NCBI GenBank assembly: GCA_028283745.1
Contig: JAPWJZ010000004.1
Span: 248,001-312,000 of the forward strand
Reading direction: 5' to 3'
DNA: 64,000 nucleotides
From: Micavibrio sp.
GTDB taxonomy: Bacteria; Pseudomonadota; Alphaproteobacteria; Micavibrionales; UBA2020
In this document: in pieces, positions 1-8,537 of the stretch
Numbering within the stretch: the stretch's first letter is position 1
How the letters are laid out: every line of letters begins with the position of its first letter
The notes under the pieces: generated by a model
Told to the model about the DNA's origin: nothing
Databases searched by the model: none
Seen by the model: only the letters and a program-made list of their open reading frames with translations
Program-made: the position numbers and the translations under genes

Positions 1-503
1 GCGCTTTGCTCATCCATCAGCTGGAAATGCGGCGGCAAGCCGGCTTCGACCGGAAAGCGCTTCAGCACCGACTGGCAGAAGGAGTGGATGGTCATGATTT
101 TAAGGCCGCCCGGCGTATCCAGCACGCGCGCGAACAGGCGGCGGGCGGCATGCAGGGTTTCTTCATCCGGCTTTGCGCCCATCAGCCGCAGCAATTCGTC
201 CTGCAGCGCGGCATCCGCCATAACGGCCCAGCTGCCCAGCTTTTTATAAATCCGGTTCGACATTTCGGCCGCCGCCGTCTTGGTGAAGGTGAGGCACAAA
301 ATTTTGTCCGGCCGCGTCGCGCTATCGGACGCCATGCCGGCGCGCGGCAGCATCAGGCGCAAAACGCGGTCAATAAGGACCTTGGTTTTGCCCGTGCCGG
401 CAGATGCGCCGACCCAGACGCTTTTAAGCGGGTTCGCCGCCGCCGTCTGGCGGGCGCTGGCCTGCTGGCCCATTTGCTGGCGGCTGGCGGCGGCGTCTGT
501 CAT
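1..503 (-). CDS. addA: AddA helicase-nuclease subunit, N-terminal part (runs off the window)
   Basis: Helicase-nuclease subunit of the AddAB complex, which resects double-strand DNA ends for RecA-dependent repair. Only the first 167 or so residues are present; the gene continues past the left edge. They contain the UvrD-type Walker A motif GASAGTGKT (residues 32-40) and, further on, LTFTKTAAAEM, the usual superfamily 1 motif Ia region. The ATG overlaps the addB stop codon by four bases (ATGA), so the two subunits are translationally coupled. The catalytic nuclease domain of AddA would lie outside the window. Confidence 0.93.
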   Translation of the reverse strand, partial: MTDAAASRQQMGQQASARQTAAANPLKSVWVGASAGTGKTKVLIDRVLRLMLPRAGMASDSATRPDKILCLTFTKTAAAEMSNRIYKKLGSWAVMADAALQDELLRLMGAKPDEETLHAARRLFARVLDTPGGLKIMTIHSFCQSVLKRFPVEAGLPPHFQLMDEQS

Positions 504-3493
504 GCGGCGTCCTCCTCCTCACCGGCAAGGCCCCATTCCTTTACGCGGGCAAGGTGGTCGTAATCGGAAAATTTCGGTTTTGCATCTGCGCGCGGCTGGC
601 TGAAGTAGGGCGTGGAGGGGTCATCAAACTTCTCGATCAGCGCTGCAAGGCCGCTGGCGGCTTCGGCCACCATGTCTTCAATCGACATGTCTTTGGGGAT
701 GCAGGTTTTCCGCTCTACCGGTTTTTGCCCGCTGCCCGTGACGCGCCAGTACACAAGGTCGCTGACCCTGCCCTGCAAACCCTCAAAGGCATTTTGCTGC
801 AACATCAACGCTTCCAGCGGCAATTGCGGCGACAGGCCCTGGCGAATATCCGCCGGTTTCGGCACGAAGCCCGATTTATAATCAATAATCGCAAAGCTGC
901 CGTCGGCGAATTTATCAATGCGGTCGGCCTTGCCCGTCAGCGCAAAGGGGCCGGTGGCAGTATGGAAGCTGTAACGGCCGGAAACTTCGGTGCGGTGGGG
1001 CTGCGCCGCTTCACGCCACTGCGTTTCTTCGCGCACGAATTCATGGGCAATACGTTCAAACCGCGGCCACCAGAAAGCCTCGACTTCCTGCGGGATGCGC
1101 ATGTCGCGCAAGGCATCACGCCCGAAGCTCAGCAATTGCGATGCCGCATCCGCCGGAATTTGTTCGGGGAAGGTTTTGATGAAGGTTTCAAGCGCGGCGT
1201 GAATAAACGTGCCGCGCTCCGCCCCGCCCGCCTCGGCATCCACATCATCCAGCGCATAAAGCTTTAAAACTTCTTTCGCGTAAATCTGGTAGGGGTCGCG
1301 CATCCACGTTTCGATCTGCGTGACGGAAAGCTTGCGGGGGCGCGCGGCCAGCGGCGGCGCGGGATGCGGGCGGTCGACGGGCGTGATAGCCGCAGGCGTA
1401 TCCATGTCGCGCCGCCACTGGCGGTATTGCGCGCCGGTGCGCACGGGCAGTTCCATGCCGATGGCCTGCAAGACGGTATCCAGCCGCAGCAGCCAGCGCG
1501 CGGGCACGGTGGGCGTACCGTCTACCTTTAAAGCGCGGGTGACGACGACTTCGGGCGCGGTTGCCGCCTGCACAAAGTCATGTGCCGCGATGCTGACAAG
1601 CCGTTCGGGCGACGGCAGGCCGAATTTACGGCGCATGGGCCGCGACATCCACGGGTCGTGCGGCGGCAGCGCGGGCCATGTGCCTTCATTGAGGCCGCCG
1701 AGGATAACCATGTCGGCGCTGTAAAGCCGCGCTTCGATCTGCCCCATGATGGACACGCGCGGGTGCGCGCCGTAGCTTTTGCGCACCGTGACGCTTTTCA
1801 GCAACTGGCCGACCAGCGACACGTAGTTGGACGGCGGCAGGTCCGGCACGGTATGGGCGGCGGCGCGCAGCTGGGTTAGAAACTTGCTGGCGCTATCCCC
1901 CGCTTCGGCATGCCACAGGCGGTCTGCGCCCGGCTTGCTTTCGGTCGCGGCCAGCGTTTCGGCGATGCGGATATGCGTATCCAGCAGCGTGCGGAACGGC
2001 ACGGGCGCCTTGCCCGCCATAAGGGCCACAAAGTCATTCGCCTGCGCCTGAATGGATTCCAGCCATGCCAGCAGCGGCGCGCGCGCGGGTTTTTCTTCGG
2101 GCAGTTTCAGCACGGCCTCGCGCAGGCCTTCAAAACCGGATGACGGACGCGGGCCGCGCAGGACAAGCTCATCCAGCTGGTAAACCATTTGCCGCAGTTC
2201 GTTCGGCGGCATATTGGCGGCCATGACCGAATGCTTGAGGCAGGATAGCAGCGTGACCGGCGCCAGTTCTTCTTCCGCCATTTCAGCCACCAGCATCAGC
2301 CAGCTGCCGACGGAAACTTCGGTCAGCGGCTGGCCGCCGGAATCGTCAATATCGATGCCCCAGCGGCGCATGGACAGCGACACGCGGCGCGCAAGGCGGC
2401 GGTCCGGCGTAATCAGCGCGACGGTTTTGGCGGGGAATTCCAGCGCGTGGCGCATCATCAGCGCAATCACGTCCGCTTCTTCCTGCGGGGTATCGCAGTC
2501 GATGCGCGTAAAACCATCAAGCGCCTGCGGCGGAATGTCGCCGGTTTTCAATTGCCGCCATTGCTCCGTGGTTTCGGCGGGGCGCAGGGCTTCGCTGAGC
2601 AGGCGCACGCGGGCCGTGTTGATAACCGGCTGCTTTTTCAGCTGCCAGTCGCCGACGGATGAACGTAGCACGCCAAAATGCGCCAGCAGCGCCTTCAGGT
2701 TCTGCTGCGGGTGGTCATCGCCAATTTTGTCCCAGCTTTCTTCGTCCATGGCGCGGTCAAGGCCGGGCAGCACCACAAGCCCCTGCGGCAAACGGCCCGC
2801 AAGCTTCAGCAATTCATGCACGGCGGGGGATGCGCCGGTGGGGCCGACGGCAACGACGGGGTGCTGCGGCGGGTGGCGTTCCCACGCGCGCAGCTGCGCT
2901 GCAATCAACCGGTTGCGGCGTTCGGCAACGTCAATCACGCCGCGGGTGCGCAAAATTTCCGGCCAATGCTCGGTCAGGATTTTCAGGAACTGGATGGTTT
3001 TTTGCCAGTGCAGGGCAAATTCATCCGGCACCAGCGATTCAAGCGCGGCAAAGCTTTTACCTTCGGTCTGCACTTCATCCAGAAAGCGGCCAAGGTCCAG
3101 CGCCAAGGCGACCGCCTGGTCAAAACTTTGCGTGGGGTTGAACTTCAAGACCGTTTGCGCCAGCAGCAGCTGCCGCTCCAGCGGGGAAATGGCGGGTGGC
3201 ATATCCAGCACTTCGGCGGCATCAGCCTCCGCTGCCAGCAGCAGGGCAATATCATCCGCATCGACATCGCCGACGGGCTGCATTTGCGGCAGCAGCAGCG
3301 GCGCGCCGTTGGTGATGCGCAAAAATGCTTCGCGCAGCGTGCGGCAGGCGCGGCGGCTGGGCAGTAAAATAAGGCTTTCAGACAGCTTCAGCGGGTCGCC
3401 GCCCGACTGGTCAAGCAAGCCCTGCGCCAGACTATCGGCAAAGGACTGCCCGGCGGGAATAGTGACAACGGTGGGGATGTCCTTGAGGGCCAT
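500..3493 (-). CDS. addB: AddB, double-strand break repair nuclease subunit (alphaproteobacterial type)
   Basis: Second subunit of AddAB, 997 residues, the usual length for the alphaproteobacterial AddB family. The N-terminal two thirds are a UvrD-like helicase fold without a clear Walker A motif, as expected for an inactive helicase scaffold. The C-terminal part is a PD-(D/E)XK nuclease: IIDYKSG at about residues 869-875, followed by the conserved helix GLSPQLPLEA. It lies downstream of murU with a short gap and overlaps addA by four bases. The order tsaE-murU-addB-addA is a familiar alphaproteobacterial arrangement. Confidence 0.93.
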   Translation of the reverse strand: MALKDIPTVVTIPAGQSFADSLAQGLLDQSGGDPLKLSESLILLPSRRACRTLREAFLRITNGAPLLLPQMQPVGDVDADDIALLLAAEADAAEVLDMPPAISPLERQLLLAQTVLKFNPTQSFDQAVALALDLGRFLDEVQTEGKSFAALESLVPDEFALHWQKTIQFLKILTEHWPEILRTRGVIDVAERRNRLIAAQLRAWERHPPQHPVVAVGPTGASPAVHELLKLAGRLPQGLVVLPGLDRAMDEESWDKIGDDHPQQNLKALLAHFGVLRSSVGDWQLKKQPVINTARVRLLSEALRPAETTEQWRQLKTGDIPPQALDGFTRIDCDTPQEEADVIALMMRHALEFPAKTVALITPDRRLARRVSLSMRRWGIDIDDSGGQPLTEVSVGSWLMLVAEMAEEELAPVTLLSCLKHSVMAANMPPNELRQMVYQLDELVLRGPRPSSGFEGLREAVLKLPEEKPARAPLLAWLESIQAQANDFVALMAGKAPVPFRTLLDTHIRIAETLAATESKPGADRLWHAEAGDSASKFLTQLRAAAHTVPDLPPSNYVSLVGQLLKSVTVRKSYGAHPRVSIMGQIEARLYSADMVILGGLNEGTWPALPPHDPWMSRPMRRKFGLPSPERLVSIAAHDFVQAATAPEVVVTRALKVDGTPTVPARWLLRLDTVLQAIGMELPVRTGAQYRQWRRDMDTPAAITPVDRPHPAPPLAARPRKLSVTQIETWMRDPYQIYAKEVLKLYALDDVDAEAGGAERGTFIHAALETFIKTFPEQIPADAASQLLSFGRDALRDMRIPQEVEAFWWPRFERIAHEFVREETQWREAAQPHRTEVSGRYSFHTATGPFALTGKADRIDKFADGSFAIIDYKSGFVPKPADIRQGLSPQLPLEALMLQQNAFEGLQGRVSDLVYWRVTGSGQKPVERKTCIPKDMSIEDMVAEAASGLAALIEKFDDPSTPYFSQPRADAKPKFSDYDHLARVKEWGLAGEEEDAA

Positions 3494-3515
3494 TTTTAAA
3501 GGTTATATCCAAAAA

Positions 3516-4256
3516 TTACGGCGCGCGTTTTTTGGGCGGGGTCGCCAGAATGCGGTTGGTCGCCTCCAGCGCTTCGGGCGTGCCCACATGGTGCCAGTCG
3601 CCGTCATTACGGTGCGCGGTCAAGCGCCCAGCCGCTTCCGCCTTGTGGAACAGTTCGACGAAGGAGAAGGTGCGCATTTTTTCACCGTCAAACAGGCGCG
3701 GGTGGACAATGCGGGGGCCGGCGAAAATGTAATTCGCTTCCTCGTCCGTGTTCTTTTTGAATACGGGGCGGTCGCTGCCATCCTTCAAATAATAATCACC
3801 GGTGCCGTTGTAGCTGGGCAGGTCGGCGGTGGAATGGACAAGGAGCATGAGGTCCATCGTTTTATCATCCCACTTGTCGGCCATTTCTTTCAGCGTCGGG
3901 CCGTTTTCACCGTTCGTCCACACAACGTCGGCGTTAAGCACATAGAACGGTTCGTCGCCGAAATGCGACAGCGCGTTCAACACGCCGCCGCCGGTATCCA
4001 GCAAGTCTTTTTCATGGGAGAAAGTGATTTTGGGCGAGGTGCGGGCCTTGAGGTGATCAACAATCATGTCGGCAAGATACCATGTATTGACAACGACCTC
4101 CTCCACCCCCGCTTCTTCCAGCGCATCCAGCGCGCGGTCGAGCATGGTGCGGCCGCCCACATACAGCAGCGGCTTCGGGCAATTGTCCGTCAGCGGGCGC
4201 ATGCGTTCCCCCTTGCCGGCGGCGAGGACGAAGGCTTTTTTGGGTGTGGCGGCCAT
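3516..4256 (-). CDS. murU: Sugar-1-phosphate nucleotidyltransferase, probably N-acetylmuramate-1-phosphate uridylyltransferase
   Basis: Nucleotidyltransferase of the GT-A fold with the N-terminal signature LAAGKGERMRPLT and downstream PKPLL. In alphaproteobacteria the protein at this position is MurU, which makes UDP-MurNAc from recycled MurNAc-1-phosphate. I chose the ATG preceded by AAGGGAAC at good spacing; an ATG eight codons upstream (4280) would overlap the end of tsaE. The kinase AmgK, normally encoded between tsaE and murU and needed to supply the substrate, is absent here, so the exact substrate is inferred. About 246 residues, cytoplasmic. Confidence 0.82.
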   Translation of the reverse strand: MAATPKKAFVLAAGKGERMRPLTDNCPKPLLYVGGRTMLDRALDALEEAGVEEVVVNTWYLADMIVDHLKARTSPKITFSHEKDLLDTGGGVLNALSHFGDEPFYVLNADVVWTNGENGPTLKEMADKWDDKTMDLMLLVHSTADLPSYNGTGDYYLKDGSDRPVFKKNTDEEANYIFAGPRIVHPRLFDGEKMRTFSFVELFHKAEAAGRLTAHRNDGDWHHVGTPEALEATNRILATPPKKRAP

Positions 4257-4269
4257 GGTTGTTCCCTTT

Positions 4270-4758
4270 TTAGGCGTCATTTTGGCGGAACTGCCATTTG
4301 CCGTGGGGGGTGAAGGTCACCTCCCGGGCATTGTCAGAATCCGGCACGAAAGCGATGCTTATTTCTAGCCGATCCTTGGGCAAAAGTGTACCCAGTCTTT
4401 CCGGCCATTCAACCAGCGATACGGCGCCGCGGCGCGCCTCATCCCAGCCGAGCTCTAAAATATCCCGTTCTTCTTCAAGGCGATAGAGGTCAAAATGCCA
4501 AATTTCCGGCCTTGCCTGGTCATAGACCTGTACAAGGGTAAAGGTGGGGCTGGGCACTTCTTCGGGTGCAGGCGACAGGGCGTTGATAAAGGCGCGCGCA
4601 AAGGCGGTTTTACCCGCGCCCAGCGTGCCCTGCAGCGTAATCACATCCCCCGTTTTGACAAGGGCGGTGAGGCGCACGGCCAGCACGCGCATGTCTTCTT
4701 CATGCTCGATCCGCAGCGTTCCGGCGGGTAGGCCCTGCTCCAGCTTCTCAAGTGACAT
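4270..4758 (-). CDS. tsaE: TsaE, tRNA t6A biosynthesis ATPase
   Basis: P-loop ATPase that drives the TsaBD complex in making N6-threonylcarbamoyladenosine at position 37 of ANN-decoding tRNAs. The Walker A motif sits in GTLGAGKTAFAR near residue 50, followed by the family motif SPTFTLV and then HFDLYRL and LVEWPERL. The ATG is used; the preceding TTG codon would add one residue. It is the first gene of the leftward tsaE-murU-addBA group and diverges from the reductase gene, so promoters for both must fit in the 50-base gap. Confidence 0.93.
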   Translation of the reverse strand: MSLEKLEQGLPAGTLRIEHEEDMRVLAVRLTALVKTGDVITLQGTLGAGKTAFARAFINALSPAPEEVPSPTFTLVQVYDQARPEIWHFDLYRLEEERDILELGWDEARRGAVSLVEWPERLGTLLPKDRLEISIAFVPDSDNAREVTFTPHGKWQFRQNDA

Positions 4759-4808
4759 CAATTAGCGTCCCGTGGTAAAAACCTGATACCGGATTCTAAA
4801 GGATTCAC

Positions 4809-5816
4809 ATGGAAACACCATACGAAACAGATGTCGTCATCATCGGCGCGGGGCCTGCGGGGCTTTTCGCGGTGTTTGAATGCGGCATGCTGAAAATGAA
4901 GTGCCATGTGATTGACAGCCTGGAGCATACCGGCGGCCAATGCACCGCCCTTTACCCCGAAAAGCCGATTTTCGACATTCCGGGCTTTCCCGTCGTCGAT
5001 GCCGGCGTGCTGATTGAAAAGCTGGAGGAACAGGCCGCGCCCTTTGCCCCCCATTATCACCTGAACCAGCAGGCGGTGGATGTTGCCAAAATTGACGGCG
5101 GCTTTCGCGTGACGACAAGCCGCGGCACGCATATTCGCTGCAAGGCCATCATCATTGCCGCCGGCGCCGGCGCCTTTGGCCCCAACCGCCCGCCGCTCGA
5201 AAACCTTGAAGATTACGAAGGCCGCAGCGTTTTCTACATGGTCAAGCAGCGGCAGGATTTTGCACATAAAACGCTGGTGATTGCCGGCGGCGGCGACAGC
5301 GCGGTCGATTGGGCCGTATCGCTTTCCGACGTTGCGAAGAAAATTTACTTCGTTCACCGCCGCGACAAGTTCCGCGCCGCGCCCGAAACCGTCGACAAGC
5401 TGCACAACATTGCCAAGACCGGCAAGGTTGAAATGGTCATCCCCTACCAGCTGCATGGACTTGAAGGCAGCAACGGGCACTTGACCGGCGTTGCGGTAGC
5501 GGACCTTGATGGCAAAACTCGAACGCTGGCGGCAGACGTGCTGCTGCCTTTCTTCGGCATTACGCCCAACCTTGGCCCTGTTGCCGACTGGGGCGTTGCG
5601 GTGGATAAGCACCATATTCCGGTCGCGCAATCGACCTGCGAAACCAACATACCCGGCATCTTCGCAATTGGCGATATTGCCGCATATGACCGTAAACTAA
5701 AGCTTATTTTGACAGGGTTTGCAGAAGCGGCGCAGGCCGCCCATGCCATTCACCCCCTTGTTTTCCCGGGGCAAGCGCTCCATTTTGTATACTCGACCAC
5801 GAAAGGCGTGCCGTAA
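4809..5816 (+). CDS. Ferredoxin--NADP reductase, thioredoxin-reductase-like
   Basis: FAD- and NADPH-binding flavoprotein of 335 residues. The FAD dinucleotide motif GAGPAG is at residues 13-18, the NADPH motif GGGDSA at 160-165, and the C-terminal FAD motif GDIAAYDRKLKLILTGF follows. The CxxC redox pair of true thioredoxin reductases, expected just before the NADPH motif, is missing, and the early motif TGGQC is typical of the YumC/FNR2 type. It probably passes electrons from NADPH to ferredoxin. It ends two bases before the Nfu-type gene, suggesting an operon for Fe-S protein supply and reduction. Confidence 0.88.
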   Translation: METPYETDVVIIGAGPAGLFAVFECGMLKMKCHVIDSLEHTGGQCTALYPEKPIFDIPGFPVVDAGVLIEKLEEQAAPFAPHYHLNQQAVDVAKIDGGFRVTTSRGTHIRCKAIIIAAGAGAFGPNRPPLENLEDYEGRSVFYMVKQRQDFAHKTLVIAGGGDSAVDWAVSLSDVAKKIYFVHRRDKFRAAPETVDKLHNIAKTGKVEMVIPYQLHGLEGSNGHLTGVAVADLDGKTRTLAADVLLPFFGITPNLGPVADWGVAVDKHHIPVAQSTCETNIPGIFAIGDIAAYDRKLKLILTGFAEAAQAAHAIHPLVFPGQALHFVYSTTKGVP

Positions 5817-5817
5817 C

Positions 5818-6381
5818 ATGTTTATCCAGACCGAACAGACACCGAACCCCCAGAGCCTTAAATTCCTGCCCGGCTGCGAAGTCATGATCAGCGGCACGGC
5901 GGAATTCACCTCGCCGGAAGCGGCGGTTATTTCGCCGCTGGCGGAAAAGCTGTTTCATGTGCATGGCGTGCTGGCGGTTTTTCTGGGCAGTGATTTCATC
6001 ACCGTCACCAAGACCGAAGACATGAGCTGGCCGGCGCTGAAGCCGCTTATTCTTGGCGTGATCATGGAGCAATTCACCAGCGGCGCGCCGGTAATGAAGG
6101 ATGAACACCTGCACCAGGCCATGCCGTCCTCCACCGTCAGCTCGGATGATTCCGAGATTGTGAAGCAGATCAAGGAACTGCTGGATAGCCGCATTCGCCC
6201 GGTGGTGGCCATGGACGGCGGGGATATTGTGTTCCATTCGTTTGAAGACGGCGTTGTGTTCCTCTCCATGCGCGGTGCTTGTGCCGGCTGCCCGTCATCC
6301 ACCGCGACGTTAAAAAGCGGCATTGAAAACCTGCTGAAGCACTTCATTCCCGAAGTTGCCGAAGTACGCGCGGTTAACTAA
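5818..6381 (+). CDS. Nfu-type iron-sulfur cluster carrier
   Basis: Two-domain Nfu protein of 187 residues. The N-terminal Nfu_N domain begins MFIQTEQTPNPQSLKFLPG, a very recognisable start shared with mitochondrial Nfu1. The C-terminal NifU-like domain carries DGGDI and the cluster-binding pair in GACAGCPSS. It should bind and deliver a 4Fe-4S cluster to target proteins in the cytoplasm. The ATG lies one base after the reductase stop codon, so translation is likely coupled. A longer open frame upstream in the same phase lies inside the reductase gene and is not the start. Confidence 0.92.
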   Translation: MFIQTEQTPNPQSLKFLPGCEVMISGTAEFTSPEAAVISPLAEKLFHVHGVLAVFLGSDFITVTKTEDMSWPALKPLILGVIMEQFTSGAPVMKDEHLHQAMPSSTVSSDDSEIVKQIKELLDSRIRPVVAMDGGDIVFHSFEDGVVFLSMRGACAGCPSSTATLKSGIENLLKHFIPEVAEVRAVN

Positions 6382-6388
6382 TCCGGTT

Positions 6389-6901
6389 TTATTCGACGAC
6401 TGGAAGACCCACATAAGCCCGCAGCCTTGCGGCTTCCGCATAAGCGGGCTTGCGCTCGATCCAGTGGGCGAAGCCAATGCTGTCACCATCCGTCAAATGC
6501 AGGGCAAGGCTGTAGGTTTCCGGCCGGTCAGACCATGTTTCGGTCACGACTTCAATATCGCGCAAATAATTGAACGGAATGTCCTGCCGCCCGGCTTTCA
6601 GCGACAGACCGCGCCAGATGCGCGTGACCTGCTGCGTGGCGGCATTGAACACCAGTTTTTGCAAAGCAGCAAAGACGGCTGCGTAGAAAAACGCGCACGC
6701 CACGGCCAGCGCAACAAAAGCCATCAGCAGCAGGAAAAAGAACGTGCCGGATAAATAACTGCCGGATGCCGCCGCATTGACCACAAGGTCATAAGCGCCC
6801 CACAGCGTAAACAGCCCGAAGGCCGCCAGCGCCACGCGCAGCAGAACCGGAAACGGGGACTGGTAAGCAATGGAATTCGGAGCGATGCCGGGACCTGTCA
6901 T
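6389..6901 (-). CDS. Small inner-membrane protein, unknown function
   Basis: 170 residues. Two transmembrane helices are visible, roughly residues 19-42 and 48-78, close together as a hairpin. They are followed by a cytoplasmic C-terminal part that looks beta-rich and may be PH-like (alternating hydrophobic strands around RIWRGLSL, IPFNYLRDIEVV and YSLALHLTDGDSI). I cannot name a family. It is convergent with the Nfu-type gene and downstream of gcrA on the same strand with a 33-base gap, so it may be read from the gcrA promoter. Confidence 0.7.
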   Translation of the reverse strand: MTGPGIAPNSIAYQSPFPVLLRVALAAFGLFTLWGAYDLVVNAAASGSYLSGTFFFLLLMAFVALAVACAFFYAAVFAALQKLVFNAATQQVTRIWRGLSLKAGRQDIPFNYLRDIEVVTETWSDRPETYSLALHLTDGDSIGFAHWIERKPAYAEAARLRAYVGLPVVE

Positions 6902-6934
6902 GCGGCGTTCACGCTGAAAAGACGGCGCGGGGTA

Positions 6935-7567
6935 TTAACCCACGACCTCTTCTTCTTCATCGTCGTCAACGGCATCGACAACTTCAACATCGTCAACATC
7001 CTTGTCTTCATTGGCGACAGCCGCAACAGGGCTGGTGCGGTGCTGGTGATGATGATTGCGCGAGCGCGAGGACGATTGATACGCCATTGCCGCGTGTTCC
7101 GGGCAATAGGGCGTGCCGACGCGGATGCCGCGGCCGCAGAAGCTGAATTCCGCCTCGCGGGGGTCGCCGATCGGCCATTTGCACATGCGCTCGGTCAAAT
7201 CCAGCAGCGATACGCCGCCGCCAAGCTGCACGACTTCTTTTTCGATTTTCTTCAGCTCTTCCGCTTCGCGGGCGAGCATGGGGCTGGCTTTCGCGCTGGC
7301 GGGCGCGGGGGCTGCCTTGGCGCGGCTTGCTGTTTCGCGCGGGGCTGCCGCTTCCTTCTTCGGCGCTGCGGCTTCTTTTTCTTTTTTCGGCGCGGCGGCG
7401 GGTTTCTTGATCGGCGACGGGCGACCGGACAGGCCCATGCGGTGCGCCTTGCCGATGACGGCGTTACGCGTCACGCCCTTGGCGAGAACCTTGGCGATTT
7501 CCGCGGCGCTTTTGCCGTCTTTCCACATTTTCTTGAGGAGGGCGATGCGTTCGTCTGTCCAGCTCAT
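6935..7567 (-). CDS. gcrA: GcrA cell cycle regulator
   Basis: GcrA is an alphaproteobacterial transcription factor that binds sigma70-RNA polymerase and acts at promoters carrying CcrM-methylated GANTC. The N-terminus is diagnostic: MSWTDERIALLKKMW, then GVTRNAVIGKAHRMGLSGRPSP, a helix-turn-helix-like DNA-binding region. A Lys/Ala/Pro-rich linker of about 60 residues follows, then a conserved sigma-binding region (CKWPIGDP...FCG). The last 35 residues are very acidic (runs of D, E and V) after a basic, His-rich patch. That tail is longer than in Caulobacter GcrA. 210 residues. Confidence 0.93.
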   Translation of the reverse strand: MSWTDERIALLKKMWKDGKSAAEIAKVLAKGVTRNAVIGKAHRMGLSGRPSPIKKPAAAPKKEKEAAAPKKEAAAPRETASRAKAAPAPASAKASPMLAREAEELKKIEKEVVQLGGGVSLLDLTERMCKWPIGDPREAEFSFCGRGIRVGTPYCPEHAAMAYQSSSRSRNHHHQHRTSPVAAVANEDKDVDDVEVVDAVDDDEEEEVVG

Positions 7568-7582
7568 GGCTACCCTTGGTAA

Positions 7583-7597
7583 TTACATAATAATTAA
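7583..7597. promoter_or_regulatory. CtrA-like half-palindrome upstream of gcrA
   Basis: TTAC-N7-TTAA, one base off the CtrA consensus TTAA-N7-TTAA, lies 16-30 bases upstream of the gcrA start. A GANTC site (GATTC) follows at 7626. In Caulobacter CtrA represses gcrA, so the position makes sense, but one mismatched site in AT-rich DNA is weak evidence. Confidence 0.3.
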
Positions 7598-7704
7598 ACG
7601 TATATTCGAAGATGAATATAGCACCGATTCGCATTAAATGAAGCGGGTATTGCCCTTTGATTGCTGAATAATATTGCGAAAAAGGGCTTAAAATACCCTT
7701 GAAA

Positions 7705-8490
7705 TCACGCCCGCTGGCGGAACGATACGGGCTTCAGCGCACGGACGGGGTTTTTCAGGATGTGGACGGCTTCCATTTCGCCTTTGAAATCGGCCTCGGC
7801 CTGTACCACTGCGGCGGCGGCATCTGCCAGCATCTGCGCCTTGAGAGCATCGCGTTCGGCGGCCGCATCGACGACATCATGCCAGCCTTCGGCACGCATC
7901 AGGTCCTTCATGCTGGTGCCGCCGTCATTTTCAAAATCAAGGTTCGCGCCTTTATCGACCATGAAGCCGGCCAGCAACTTATCGCCCAGGCTGATGACTT
8001 CTTCCATTGGCGTGCGGCCCATGCGGTCATGCACTTCCATGCTGGCGCCGTTTTCAACAAGGAAACGGGCAATTTCGGTGCGGTTTTTCCACAAGGCTTC
8101 GTGCAGCGGGGTGCGCGAATATTCCTTGAGGTCTATATTCGCCTTGAATTCGACAAGTGTTTTTACGACATCAAAAAAGCCCTCGCGCACGGCCTGCGTC
8201 AGGGCGGTGCCGGCGGGCTCGCCGGGGCTGCCGGCATCCGGGTTTGCGCCGTGCATCAGCAGCAGGCGGCACATCAGCTCATCGCCGCGCAGGGCGGCCA
8301 GCATCAACGGTTCAACTTTTTTGGCGCCGGGGGCATCCGCATTCGCCCCCTGCTCCAGCAATTTTTCTGCCTTGGCATGGTAGCCGTTTTTCGCGGCCAC
8401 GCGCAGCTGCTCGTTCAGGCTTTCCTGATCGGCGGGGTTGCTGGCTCGGCTGAAAATAGCGCGCAGGTTCATAGGACGGGCTGATTCCAT
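7705..8490 (-). CDS. Ankyrin-repeat protein
   Basis: 261 residues with about five ankyrin repeats between residues 30 and 200. They are recognisable from the pattern EKLLEQGANADAPG, CRLLLMHGANPDAG, VKTLVEFKANIDLKE, ARFLVENGASMEVHD and AGFMVDKGANLDFEN, spaced about 33 residues apart. There is no signal peptide or membrane segment, so it is probably a cytoplasmic or exported protein-binding scaffold. The C-terminus after residue 210 is alanine-rich and helical, ending in VRALKPVSFRQRA, very like the ends of other ankyrin proteins in this window (LKPLKPVRFGRG at 49.7 kb). Three GANTC sites lie close to its start. Confidence 0.85.
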   Translation of the reverse strand: MESARPMNLRAIFSRASNPADQESLNEQLRVAAKNGYHAKAEKLLEQGANADAPGAKKVEPLMLAALRGDELMCRLLLMHGANPDAGSPGEPAGTALTQAVREGFFDVVKTLVEFKANIDLKEYSRTPLHEALWKNRTEIARFLVENGASMEVHDRMGRTPMEEVISLGDKLLAGFMVDKGANLDFENDGGTSMKDLMRAEGWHDVVDAAAERDALKAQMLADAAAAVVQAEADFKGEMEAVHILKNPVRALKPVSFRQRA

Positions 8491-8537
8491 GTCCGGTTAA
8501 AAATGGATTATGAAAATAACAGAATCAGCCGCGCGAA

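Noticed and set aside
2214..4313. Open frame of 699 codons on the plus strand
   Set aside because: It lies antisense to addB and murU, which are clearly coding; long antisense frames are usual in GC-rich DNA.
4809..5816. Thioredoxin reductase (trxB)
   Set aside because: The CxxC redox pair expected of TrxB is missing; the sequence fits the FNR2/YumC type.
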